Assembly (NCBI GenBank): GCA_033296885.1
Contig: MU863958.1
Location: 1-64,000, forward strand
Direction: 5' to 3'
Source of the DNA: Triangularia verruculosa
Lineage: Eukaryota; Ascomycota; Sordariomycetes; Sordariales; Podosporaceae
Length of the DNA stretch: 64,000 bases
Part shown: positions 1-10,037 of the stretch, in pieces
Layout: every line of letters begins with the position of its first letter
Numbering within the stretch: the first letter of the stretch is position 1
The notes under the pieces: generated by a model
The model's input: only the letters and a program-made list of their open reading frames with translations
Databases searched by the model: none
Told to the model about the DNA's origin: nothing
Translations under genes and position numbers: made by a program

Positions 1-245
1 TTCTTCTCTTTTCTTCATCATGGACTTCGAGGCCATTGAAGATTATTACTGAATTGAACTACTGTTCCAAGCCCTGTTTACCAGCCCTTGTCACACCCTA
101 AGTGCAGTACCAATCATGTTGTCCACACCATGGCAGCCCATAAACAGATGTCCACGACCTTCCGTCCCCGGGCCAATAAACCTTGGGTTTCAACACTGCC
201 TTCCAAAAAGTTCCATAACCGCAGACTGCGGTCATTGAAGATCGA
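1..245. other. 3' flank of the acid phosphatase, no gene seen
   Basis: Short stretch downstream of the phosphatase stop codon. The only open frame here is short and uses rare, non-coding-like sequence. It probably holds the 3' untranslated region of the phosphatase mRNA, which reads leftwards. Confidence 0.5.
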
Positions 246-1219
246 TCAGAAAAACGCATTGGCACCGACATCATTCTGTCCCAAATTGCCCAGATTCCAG
301 TTCAGCTCCACAGTCTTCAGCACGCTGTAATGCCCATATGAGGTGCTGTTGGTAGTGCCCTTCTTATTGGAAGGCACAGCGCTCCCCAAAAGAACAGCAT
401 AAACTTGGTTGTTTCTGTTGTAAGACCCCTCGTCGAAGGTCAACATGACAAGAGTGCGAGGAATGTTGAACTTGCTGTCCGACAGCAAGGGAGTGATGAA
501 GTTCCTTGCCCACCGGCCAGCATAACTGACCGAGGTGTCGTGTCCGCTGTTGTCCATGTTGGGGGTGAGGAACATCCACTGGGGCAGCTTGTTGTTGGCG
601 AGGTCCTGCTCGAACATGGTGAAGTTCTTGCACTTGGCGGAACGCGTGACGCTGCCGGTGACGGAGTCGAAGCTGGCAAGGGGGTTGTGTTTTCGGACGT
701 AGGAGCCACCGGCGTAGGAGGGACCTTGGAAGCCGGAGTAGGGCATGTCCTCTTGGTAAATTGACCAGCTGATGCCACCTGCGTCAAGAATGTCGACGAC
801 AGACTTGATGGAGGCGTCGAGACGGTGGACGTTGTTGTCGGTGATGCCATGGCGGGTGCCGCCTGCGACAGCTATGTAGTTGGGTTGGGAGGGATGGGTA
901 CGAGCGATGTAGTTTGTCAGACTGATGCCTTGGGTGGCAAGCCAGGCAAGGTTGGCTGGATGGTGTCAGTGATGTTGACAGGAAGTAGTGAAAAGGGTTA
1001 CTTACGGTCAGCAATGGCATCGATATAGTCGATATTTTCCAGCCAGATCTGAACAAATCGGTCAAAGGTCCTTCCAGCAACGTTGCTGGTTGGAGAGAGC
1101 GTCAAAGCAGTGGCACGAGCAGCAGCCACAGCGGCGGTGTGCGTGCTTGTGTACTGCGTCTGAGCAGCAGCGCTGCCCAGGAAGCCGAGAAGAGCAACAG
1201 TGAAGGGAGTAGCGATCAT
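246..1219 (-). CDS. Secreted acid phosphatase, phosphoesterase (PF04185-type) family
   Basis: Likely hydrolyses phosphate monoesters outside the cell. Two exons fit: 1219-1006 and 955-246, with a 50-nt intron (donor GTAAG at 1005, acceptor CCAG ending at 956), giving 307 residues. Residues 1-20 are a hydrophobic signal peptide ending AAAQ. The mature part carries hallmarks of the fungal phosphate-repressible acid phosphatases related to bacterial AcpA and phospholipase C: FDRFVQIWLEN (E61-N62, candidate metal ligands), DPNLAWLATQG across the splice junction, HPSQPNY (S94, candidate nucleophile), GGTRHGITDNN, and TFDEG near the C terminus. The usual ENTDY box reads ENIDY here, a conservative oddity. 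The start was chosen at the ATG directly before the signal peptide; upstream ATGs in the same frame add no plausible sequence. The upstream region has CACGTG boxes, which would fit control by a Pho4/NUC-1 type regulator. Family assignment is firm; substrate is inferred. Confidence 0.9.
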
Positions 1220-1519
1220 CTTGAGTTTGAGAACTCTTCCAATGAAAGTTGTGATGTGTTTTGAGGTGTGTTCTGGAATGTTGTCATGAATTTCTGGAGG
1301 CATCGAGTCAAGATATACATGAAAGCTCAACTCCGCTACCATGGGCATCAAAACGGTCACCTCACATCCACATCGCCGTCGTCTATTAGATCACGAATAT
1401 ATCCCAATTAGGAAGGAAGTATGGTATTCCCCAACACTCTCATTCGCTTGGTATTCCCAGTTGAAGTATTCCGTACTCCATTTTCTCTAGAACAACAAAT
1501 GGCATCCTCAAGTTCAACA

Positions 1520-1525
1520 CACGTG
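1520..1525. promoter_or_regulatory. CACGTG box 1
   Basis: Perfect palindromic CACGTG, the core bound by bHLH regulators such as Neurospora NUC-1 and yeast Pho4. It lies 301 nt upstream of the phosphatase start. Binding is inferred. Confidence 0.5.
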
Positions 1526-1859
1526 TGGGAGAAAGTTTGTTATGACACCATCTGAAATATCCTTATGGCGTTGTCCAACTGCAACTATCTTCACATTTGG
1601 CAAGAGTTCCTTTGTGGTGTTGATAGTACTCAATGTTGTATGCAATATGCAGCCTGCTTCACCGCGCCATATCTGCACATACCAATCAAGACAAGCCAAC
1701 CAACCTCCATCACATGGTTACTACCGGCATGCCCCACACAAGATCTATGATGTCTTAGGTATCTTCTACAACGTCTGAACAAGCTTCTTTCCGCCCAAAA
1801 CCCGCATCTCGGTCATCACATCGGGAATAGACCAGGCACAATTCTAGAGAATCTTACCC

Positions 1860-1865
1860 CACGTG
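1860..1865. promoter_or_regulatory. CACGTG box 2
   Basis: Second perfect CACGTG in the divergent promoter, flanked as CCACGTGTG. It is 37 nt from box 3. Confidence 0.45.
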
Positions 1866-1901
1866 TGAGATGGCGTGGGGTGTGATTGGTTCCTTCTAAC
1901 A

Positions 1902-1907
1902 CACGTG
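1902..1907. promoter_or_regulatory. CACGTG box 3
   Basis: Third perfect CACGTG, flanked as ACACGTGG. Confidence 0.45.
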
Positions 1908-2011
1908 GTGGGCAAGTGCCGGACAAGGATGTCGAAAAGACCATTACAAACGACCGAAAGCCTCACCGAATGCCACAATGTGATTTTGTAGGGGCCAACA
2001 ATGGCAATCCA

Positions 2012-2017
2012 CACGTG
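2012..2017. promoter_or_regulatory. CACGTG box 4
   Basis: Fourth perfect CACGTG in about 500 nt, flanked as ACACGTGCG. Confidence 0.45.
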
Positions 2018-2128
2018 CGTAGTTGCTGTGTTAACACTGGTCTTGGCAGGTTGAAGTCACGACGGCCCGTGGCGCTCGTAACGTCGTCGTCCTGCATATG
2101 GATGTGGGGGAAACATGAGATGACCGAG

Positions 2129-2148
2129 CCAATGGCATTACATGCATT
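2129..2148 (+). promoter_or_regulatory. Candidate CBC:HapX composite site (CCAAT-N12-ATT)
   Basis: CCAAT at 2129-2133 is followed after exactly 12 nt by ATT at 2146-2148. This fits the CSAAT-N12-RWT pattern reported for joint binding of the CCAAT-binding complex and HapX at the Aspergillus cccA promoter. It lies 245 nt upstream of the transporter start. The RWT half is short, so a chance match next to a CCAAT box is about 1 in 16. Confidence 0.4.
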
Positions 2149-2392
2149 TTCAATGCTCTTTCAGGATAGCCGCGGCGTGGGATGGTGTTGGTGTTGTCAA
2201 CTCCGAGTGCCATTGCTTGCAGTCAGGGAGGTCAGAGCCGTCCTTTACCTGGAAAGAAATAAGACTCAAAACCTGCTAGGTGTTCCTCTCCTACAATCTC
2301 ATCATAGCTCCCTTCTTCACATCTAGGTACCTTACGCTAAAACTTGCGGTCGTTTGATTCAGCTTTGCCTTCTTCAACCCACCCCAGATAAA

Positions 2393-3295
2393 ATGTCACG
2401 GCCACAACCATCTCTCTCCCAAAAGCTCAGCCGCATCATCAGAGGCGACCCCCCAACCGCCTCTCAAGACAACCTCCCAGTCTATGAATCAATTCCCATC
2501 TCCCCCTCCCCTCACAAACAATCCCTCTCCATCAACCGCTTCTCAGACTCCTCTTCTTCCTCCATCACAGCAACCGACCTCCCTGAGCTCATTACACCCT
2601 CCCCTACAATGTCCCCCTCAATCTTCACCACCTCCTGGTCATACCCTGTTATAACATTGACCTCCTTCCTCTCAAACTTCACCCTGGGCTTTGCCGATGG
2701 TTTAACCGTCCCCTTCGCCCTCACGGCCGGCCTCTCCTCCCTAGGCAACACCCGCACGGTAATCTACGCCGGCATGGCGGAGATTTGTGCAGGGAGTATC
2801 AGCATGGGGATAGGCGGTTATCTTGCTGCCCGGCCATCTTCCACCGCTGCTTCTTCCACATCGGAAGAGGTTGAAGAGGGAGAGAAAGAAGAGGCGTCCA
2901 GCAGTGATGGGCTGCTTTCTCCTTGCCGTCGGTGTCAGGACTCCGGAGAAAGTGATGAGGAGGTGAAGGAGAGTCCGATTGTTGCTGGGTTGGCGGTTTC
3001 TGTTGGATACCTGCTTGGAGGGATCTTACCGTTGTTTCCATATTTCTTTGTGGGAGTCGAAAATGTCCACGTTGGCTTGGCGTGGAGCTTCGGCGTTTGT
3101 GTGGTGGCGTTGTTTGTGTTTGGGTTTGTCAAGGACTTTATTTTGACGAGAAATGATAAGGGGGCTGATGGGGAAAATGTTAGAAGGAAGAGGCTGAGAA
3201 AGGCTGTGTGGGAGGGTGTGCAGATGGCTCTGCTAGGAAGCGTCGCTGCCGTGGCAGCTGTTTTGTGTGTAAAGGCTTTTGAGGGATTGGTGTGA
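2393..3295 (+). CDS. CCC1/VIT1-family vacuolar iron transporter with reduced cytosolic domain
   Basis: Predicted to move Fe2+ (or Mn2+) from cytosol into the vacuole for storage and detoxification. A single exon of 300 residues starts at ATAAAATG. A Ser/Pro-rich N-terminal tail (1-85) precedes membrane segments near 87-112, 123-145, 195-220, 228-246 and 274-294. The diagnostic motifs are present: FADGLTVPFALTAG in segment 1 and AEICAGSISMGIGGYLAA in segment 2, so residues equivalent to the ion-path Asp, Glu and Met of the plant VIT1 structure (D102, E130, M138) are kept. In canonical CCC1/VIT1 the loop between segments 2 and 3 is a helical metal-binding domain of roughly 80-90 residues. Here it is about 48 residues, low-complexity and acidic (EEVEEGEKEE near 159-168), with a CRRC pair at 178-181. 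No intron is needed to keep the frame. It may be a nodulin-like or specialised paralogue rather than the main CCC1. Confidence 0.82.
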   Translation: MSRPQPSLSQKLSRIIRGDPPTASQDNLPVYESIPISPSPHKQSLSINRFSDSSSSSITATDLPELITPSPTMSPSIFTTSWSYPVITLTSFLSNFTLGFADGLTVPFALTAGLSSLGNTRTVIYAGMAEICAGSISMGIGGYLAARPSSTAASSTSEEVEEGEKEEASSSDGLLSPCRRCQDSGESDEEVKESPIVAGLAVSVGYLLGGILPLFPYFFVGVENVHVGLAWSFGVCVVALFVFGFVKDFILTRNDKGADGENVRRKRLRKAVWEGVQMALLGSVAAVAAVLCVKAFEGLV

Positions 3296-3598
3296 GGCAA
3301 TAACATATCACTTGACGGATTGAAAGAATAACGGCTTCCGTCATAAGTAAGGCATTATTACATTAAATCTACAGGTACATTAAATCTCCATAGTCGTCCT
3401 GCATGCACCTCTATCCCATCATACCGTACCTAAGGTACCTAGTGATATTCCCCTTCCCGATAATAACTCTGGTAAGCTAAACCATGCTGCTCCTGTGTGT
3501 TAGCATAGGTAGGTAGGTCCCTATGTCGTTCAAATGAGTATTGGAGCTTGACTTACCCTCCGAGCCATCCATCACTTCAATATCACAGGCGTCCGAGG
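3296..3598. other. Intergenic, no gene seen
   Basis: Convergent 3' flanks of the transporter and the small secreted protein. It contains GTACCTAAGGTACCTAG near 3427 and an AGGTAGGTAGG run near 3508, both of the palindromic ACCTAGGT type seen elsewhere in this window. Confidence 0.5.
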
Positions 3599-4000
3599 TT
3601 AGGTGCAGGCGGTACACTGCTGGCACCTCCAATAAGCCGCCTCCGTGCCAGGAATATTTCCTCCAACATCTCGGTAAAGATTTGCATCGCCTGGGTAGTA
3701 CAAGATGGAAAGACCGGATCCAGTGCAATCGGGGTGCTCGGTGTCAAAGAGACGGCAAATGGCGCCGCGGTCTGGCTTGATTGAGCCAACGTTGAACTTG
3801 AATGGCTCGGGAATAGGCAGGCAGTCTCCGGGAATTTCGATGCCGAGATAATGAGTCTCGCATTCGCCGGTGTAGTTCTCGCCAGTACAGGCCAATATTT
3901 TGCCGGGTATGTCGACGGACTCTGTCTCAGGAATGGCTGTGGCCATGGCAAGGGCCAGAAGAGGCATGAGGGCCATGGCGAGGAGCGAGATAGGAGCCAT
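3599..4000 (-). CDS. Small secreted cysteine-rich protein, unknown function
   Basis: A 133-residue single-exon gene. The start ATG at 4000 opens directly onto a signal peptide (MAPISLLAMALMPLLALAMA), and a TATAAAA box sits 114 nt upstream on the coding strand, supporting this start over the in-frame ATG at 4042. The mature part holds eight cysteines (ACTG, ECE, DCL, ICR, DCT, then the C-terminal RCQQCTAC), an even number that suits disulphide pairing in a secreted fold. I do not recognise a family. Size, secretion signal and cysteine content are those of fungal small secreted or effector-like proteins, but that is a class description, not a function. A short 3' exon cannot be excluded. Confidence 0.65.
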   Translation of the reverse strand: MAPISLLAMALMPLLALAMATAIPETESVDIPGKILACTGENYTGECETHYLGIEIPGDCLPIPEPFKFNVGSIKPDRGAICRLFDTEHPDCTGSGLSILYYPGDANLYRDVGGNIPGTEAAYWRCQQCTACT

Positions 4001-5611
4001 GATGTAAGTGTTTGAGTTGATAGGCAAGTACCGATTGTTCAAGCAAGATGCTTAAGGGTGATTGTTCATGCTAGTGCAGAGTTTATTGCGAGTCAGCGCA
4101 GACAGCATGACTCTTTTATATTCCGCGAGATGTAGTGGTCTTGCGCTCCAGGCTAATTATGATGTCAGCTAAGCCCCGTTTCTACGAGGTCTCATCGTTG
4201 TGCAGCATTCCATCGATCCAAAAAGTTCCAGCCGGCATAACTTAGCAGCACCTTCAGCCACTCACGAATGTTCATTGCAGCGGGACTCCCGGATACGGAA
4301 AATTCTTGGGTGATTGTACTGCCGTGGAACTTGACATTCGTAAACCAAAAGCTTGTTTCGGTCCTTCACGCATAGGCGGCCCTAGAGTTGAGTGGGTGTA
4401 ACGTTGTCTGTACTAGGTCTGACGACAGAGCACAGGAATAGATTCCAACGTGACTTTCAACTCCGCAGGACCTCGTATATCGATGAACATGCTGAGCAAC
4501 ACCATTGAGTCTGTCTTCTTCTTTTTGTCAGTTGATCTCGTATTAGCTGTTTGGATCAGTCTGCATTGAGTGGATCTACAAACGAGTGCAGCTGCAGCGT
4601 AACATTCGTTGATTACACACACTACCCTACCAACAAAGCCCGCGCATGATCCCTCAGTACATCACACGGCAGATCTCAACGTCCGTATGATATTTTTGAC
4701 CATTTTTAGGGGTGAAATGGGAGAGAAAAGTGAACAGCAACCTAATCCTGATCATACTAGATGAGGACGGTCATGCCATCCCACACAACGACAACACAGT
4801 GAGCCATCATGAACGCTGCTGTTACCGAGAATGTCATGGACCCCATCTTCATCTACGACTACCAGATATTCAGTGTTTTTGTCCAAATACCTTAGGTATG
4901 CTTTCTTCCGAGGATCTGTGGGTTTAGGCGTGCGGTAAATTGTGCTGGTACAAACCTGTTGATTTACTCCACAAGCCCGATAATTCGACGCGGGGAGGGT
5001 TACACTAGGCTATGCAGCCTTTGAAAGGCTTTATTACCGAGTCGACGCCGTGTACCAAGATTTCTACTTTACTTTTGCACCATCTTTCAAAACTTGCTCC
5101 GACTTTGAGTTGTATATCTTGAAGGCGCTTCCGTTACCTTGGAAGGCCTTCTTCTCGATTTATAATCTCATATCTTTTTGTCTAGGGCGCGACTATTTAT
5201 CCCCCATTTACAGGATGCAGTATCCTACTATATCACATTAGGTCCAACCCAGCTGAAGCGCAATGCAAAGTGCATGATTTTGAATGTGGGGGTTTCGTAC
5301 CGCTGTCTCCACTTTTTCTAAATATTCAGGGGCTCAGGGGCTACTTAGGAGGCCCGCCACGGAAAACGTTGTCATGACAACAGGGGTAAATGAATTGTGG
5401 AAACCTGGAACGCTCGAGACTAGTAACGCTTCATTGAAAGGATCATCTGAAAGGCTATTCGAGTGTTGCAGAACCGAATTGAGATAAAGTTCCCTACATG
5501 ACATCGCACTTGGTGGGATAAGGTATGTAGGTACCCAGGCAAAGATTGCAAGTAAATCCTTCCCCTGCTGGCAGTGCATGATGAAATCCCGGGCCACAGA
5601 GGAGATCTTCC
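4001..5611. other. Intergenic region with promoter of the secreted protein
   Basis: About 1.6 kb. The left end holds the promoter of the small secreted protein. The rest is AT-richer and holds only short frames without coding character. No transposon ends or RNA gene were recognised. A TACCTTAGGTA motif lies near 4889 and AGGTATGTAGGTACC near 5521. Confidence 0.5.
4114..4120 (-). promoter_or_regulatory. TATA box of the small secreted protein gene
   Basis: TATAAAA on the minus strand, 114 nt upstream of the ATG at 4000. It is a canonical core-promoter placement. Confidence 0.55.
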
Positions 5612-8600
5612 TTACAAAAGAATAAACGAGCAAAAGAGACCGGTGATTAATGATCCTGCAAATTCTGTCAGTTGCATAACACCATCGAGGATAGGGATCC
5701 AGCATTTCAAGGACAACTTACCCATTAGAAAAGCAACCAAGAGTTCCCCTGCTTTACCCGTAGGAAGTTGACCCTCTACTTGCCTCGTCGAGAGCAATTC
5801 CGGTGCTATCTCTTCTGTCTGGCGCTCTACCCAGGATCCGGGGAAAACCAGGCTGGAGAAGAACCGGTCTAAATCATCCTGAAAAGGTCGCTTGTCAATA
5901 AGCGCCAGCAAGGTGCCCTTGTTAGGTATGCTGCACATGTCGATCCATTCTCGTAATGGCCACTGCGTTGCAGGCCCGAGTTCAAATGGCAAAGGAATCA
6001 GACATGAACACCTCTGTTCGCCTTGAATAACCTTTTGCCGGTCGTGTCCTATCCTCAACTGCAGCTTGTATTCTTTCATCCTGTATATGGGTTTGATCAC
6101 CTCTTTCTGTGTTGAGCTCAGATCGGGTTTCTGTTTTGCTTCGTCCTTAACAGGTAAGCTCTCCGCGGGGATCATAGATAACCAGCAATTGGGGTCAGCT
6201 CCGGCTAGAAGAAAAGCCTCAACTAGTTGCCCAAATTGAACGCTCTTCGTCGCGGACCAATCCTGAAATCCGAGGTTGTGCATGGTTGCGACTTCACTGA
6301 GCAGATACTGTTGCCAAACGGTTGCCTTGTCAAGTATTTCCAGTGACCCCCGAAAAGCACCCGAAAAAAGACTTCGATGAAGAGTAGTTGCTGGATGAAA
6401 CCATGCTTCCGTATCAATGTGTTCCCAAATACTTTTGCAGATCCTGGTCAGAAACTCGGATGTTGGTGTGGATAGCGGACCACCCTTGCGAACTATGTCG
6501 ATGACCACCCAGATAAATGTTCTCGCCATCAAAGGGTTTTCCATGATAGCGGGTATCATTTTCAAGATATGTTGTAGGTAAAGGGGGTCCGAATGTAGCC
6601 GGGCAGCAAATTCCAGCAAAGGGCTCACTAAACGGACATTTGCCATTCTCGGTATATCAGCACCAACATTGCGAATGACCGCAACCGCACGATATCCGAG
6701 ATAAAGCGTAATAAGGTACTTGTCCGCGGCTAGTTGAGTGAGCAATCTCAGCTGTGTTGACTCAAAGACAGCCTGAAGTTGATTTAAAAACTTGTAGGGC
6801 GCTGTATCCATTCCATGCTTGGTGCGAAGATTGATCAATTCCCGGAACCAAAACCTTCTCAAGCTCGGTTCTCGGCTCCGTCGTAGCGACCGAAACTCGC
6901 TATTATTGACACTAAATTCTGCTAGGAGCGTCTCAGAAACTGCCTCCGCAGGCGTAGTCTTCCCAATGGCACTCAGTAATCGTTCCCTCACCGGAGGTTC
7001 CTGAAAGTAATCCACGACTGACCGATGAACAAACACTACGCAGTCAAATGGCATATCTCCAAACCTTGGTGGTGGAGCTTCTTCAAGGCTCGGGACGACT
7101 TGTACCAAGCCCTTGCACCGAACTGGTAGTGCCCTAGCTGCCCGTTTTGTTCTTGTCTGAATCAAGAGCTGAAGATCTTTGCTCCCTGTCCCGATTTCTT
7201 GCCAGTCTGACACAGCCATGGTGTAGGCAAATGATGGATTCCGACAAAAGTCATCCACGAAGGAGTATTGAAGTATGGACAGTTCAATGCCATATTCCAT
7301 CATGAGCGACAGCATTGTAAAGGTCAGATACGCCTGACGACGATATCGTTCGGGGATACTTGTGACAGCCCTATCCAGAAGAGGCCGTAGTCCTGCAGGA
7401 AATCTTTCCAAGATCCGCACGTCGAGGTCGTGTGTGACTTCCCAGTCCTCTCTCATCTCCCGAACAACCAAGTGAGTCCACAGAAATATGCCTTGTGCCT
7501 TCTCCGGTATTTCTTTGGTCAATTTGATGCGAAGCTCCTGGTCAATGTGGGACAGCCGACAGGAGACGAAGCGTTGCATATCGTACCGCGTGAGCTCGTG
7601 GAGTAAGAATGTTGTATCAGTGGAGAATTTGCCTAGGAACACAGGCTCCGGTCTGCTCGCAATGCATAATTTGACATTCGGCCGTGTCGTTGGGGCCCAC
7701 TTATGAAGTAAGTTGACCAAATCAGTTTGATCAGACCTCTCAGAATCCTGGTACTCGTCTAGGGCATCGATGAAGACGCAAAAGCAGTAGTTCGAGTACT
7801 TTTCGTCACACATGAGCTTCTGCAAAGCCATTTCTGCATCATGATCGTTGATCTCAATCGCACCAACCCCATCGTTAATCCATCGGTAGCCCAAAGCTTT
7901 TCTCCAATGGCAAGGCATGACCTCGGAGGCTAGTGCCGGCGAGTCTTTGATCATATCATGCAGTAAGGTTCTGAATAGGCCCACAAGTGTCTGCTGATGG
8001 CCGCCCACAATGACTGAGAAGAAGTAATTGACTTTGATCAACTTTCTATCTCCTGCAGATATGATAAGCTTGGTTCTCTTGAAAAGGAAAACAGGTAGAC
8101 TTACCCGCCCATCTCTCTAGTTCTCTTTGGGTTGACGGCTCATTGTAGAGAAGCTGCATTAGAGTGGACTTCCCACAGCCGAGCTTTCCCAGAATATGAA
8201 GAATTCCCCCATCTGACGACAGCCACTTGTGAAGCCTCTCTCGGGCCTTGGTCATCATGGCTAACTCTTCATCGCTGCATGATACATCAATCTCAACTGA
8301 CTCGGGTTCAAAGAGCCAATCGAATGACCCTCCCACTTCTTCCTTCAACCAGTTTTGAATATCGTTGACGCAGTTGTTCAAATTATTGCTACGATCTCTC
8401 ATCCTGTCGTATTGAAGTGCTTGGAGGATTCGGTCATGAGTGAGTCGGTTGATCGTATCCTGCTGTGTGCGGACGGTGAGTTTGATGAGGTTTTGCACTG
8501 GTTTACCAACCCAATCTGGCTGTCTCTCACGAAGAGCGAGCTCATCTCTTAGTTCTTGGATGGAATCTTGCAGCTCTTTGAGGGTGGTACCATTCCGTTC

Positions 8601-9135
8601 AACAGATATGGCAACCTCTTTGGCCGTAACCCTTTTTCTGAGTTAGTTACATTGAACACTTCATACGGATAGGCCGTGTTGTAGCATAAGCGAACCTTGA
8701 AGACCAAGTGAAGACTGTTGTCAGGGACCTTTGGCAGTTGTTCAACCGTAGCTCCAGCTCCGCCCTTTCTTTTGCATGGAAGACACTGTTCCACGATGCG
8801 CTTAATGCCTTCCACTTAGCTTTCAACCCTCTCGGATCTGAAGGCTTCATAGACTTCAGGAGACGAAGAAGAGCAGCACAAATTCCTTGGCATTCTTCAG
8901 CTAGAGCGCAAACGTCTTGTTCTTCACTAGACTTGCAGTCAGCTTGCGCTTTCAAGTGATCTTGTTTCAACCTGTCATAGAAAATGTTCATTCTGGTGAC
9001 GACATCTTCCACTGTGGCATTCTCTGTTAGATGTCCTTGCTGGTAGATCTCGACGCCACCTTTGATGATTCTAAAGGCAAAGGTGATAAAGGATAGACAA
9101 CCAGAAACTACTCCAATGCCAGTTGCGGGATCCAT
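5612..9135 (-). CDS. NLR-like STAND protein: fungal N-terminal helical domain plus NACHT ATPase
   Basis: A signal-transducing ATPase of the fungal NLR type, a group linked to non-self recognition and heterokaryon incompatibility. Exons 9135-8696, 8637-8105 and 8052-5612 (introns 58 and 52 nt) give 1137 residues. Residues 1-140 resemble the SesA-like N-terminal domain of fungal STAND proteins (start MDPATGIGVVSGCLSF). Residues 160-245 look helical or coiled. NACHT follows: Walker A GKLGCGKST at about 297-305, Walker B CVFIDALDEY at about 416-425, and the IASRPEP motif after it. The C-terminal half (600-1137) lacks clear WD40 or TPR arrays; an FLLAGADPNC stretch recalls an ankyrin-type turn. 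The start is the ATG giving MDP, typical for these N termini; MLTGPPT upstream is possible. Near the 3' end, 5721-5656 is a perfect-looking 66-nt intron that is also in frame, so the last 16 codons may be reached with or without it. Function in this organism is inferred from domain type. Confidence 0.85.
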
Positions 9136-10037
9136 TGTCGGTGGCCCGGTCAGCATGAGGGCAATTGAGGGCTTAGTGAAGGTCGGTCTTCGCGGAGAAA
9201 ATGCAGTTGATGAGCAACCACGTATCGCTTCCCCTCTCAAAATCTAGCTGCCTGAGGCTACAATGCGTCTAAGAAAAGTTCGCCAATAAGATGACGGCAA
9301 TTCTGCAAGCATTCTTTTGCAATAGCCAATGGCAGATCATGAGTATCATCTTGCACAAGCTTGCCACACGAACGCAGTGAAGAGCATCGAACAGAAGTGT
9401 CTACTGCAAGACAAGGTAAGAGGCTGCTTGGCATCTGTTCTACATTCCCCTAGAATTTGATTTATTTTTGCTCTTACCTATCCTCGAGATCCGGATTGAA
9501 GCATGAGAGACTGTGGGTCTGGATCTGGTGGTGCTGCGCCACATCTGCCTGAGATCTTGCGGCCCAAACAGCGACGACCAATCTGGAGGCCCATTGGACA
9601 ACCAGAGCACCGGTCGCTAAAATGGTCGGAGGCCCATATAAATTGCATTCAGGGTCCAAGCACTTATCTACCCAACGGAAGGTACCTCATGCTCACGGAT
9701 CCTTGGTACTCAACATGGCCCTTCAAGGGCCGCCTGGGCTATGAAACCTATTTCACTGGTTAATCCCGAGATCTTGAAGCATTTTTCCCCCTTGATACTT
9801 TAAACACCACTACTGACAGCTACACGTTTATGGTCTGGCACCTGTGGAACCTGTTGTGTAGCCTATAAGTCCGCTCGACTGCAACCCAAGATCCACCCCT
9901 ATCTATAGAAATTCATCCGAACTTTCACTGCCAGCACGCCGGGTCTAATTTTGCAGTCTTGCTGGTAGATATTCTGCCCTCTTAACCGTTTAATTACCTT
10001 ACACTATCTTGGACACCTCAGTGAGGTCATCGCCAGG
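9136..10037. other. Intergenic, no gene seen
   Basis: Divergent region between the NACHT gene and the Q-rich gene. Short frames only. It must contain both promoters; no TATA box was assigned with confidence. Confidence 0.5.

Larger units (their letters stand above)
1220..2392. promoter_or_regulatory. Shared divergent promoter region of phosphatase and iron transporter
   Basis: About 1.2 kb between two divergent start codons. No coding sequence is recognisable. It holds four perfect CACGTG palindromes between 1520 and 2017 and a CCAAT box at 2129 with downstream ATT at the spacing of the CBC:HapX motif. The end near 2326 carries a CTAGGTACCTTA palindromic stretch of a kind repeated in many intergenic regions of this window. 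Confidence 0.6.

Noticed and set aside
4413..5241. Short frames (60-70 codons) in the gap before the NACHT gene
   Set aside because: No coding character, no splice pattern linking them, and no family.
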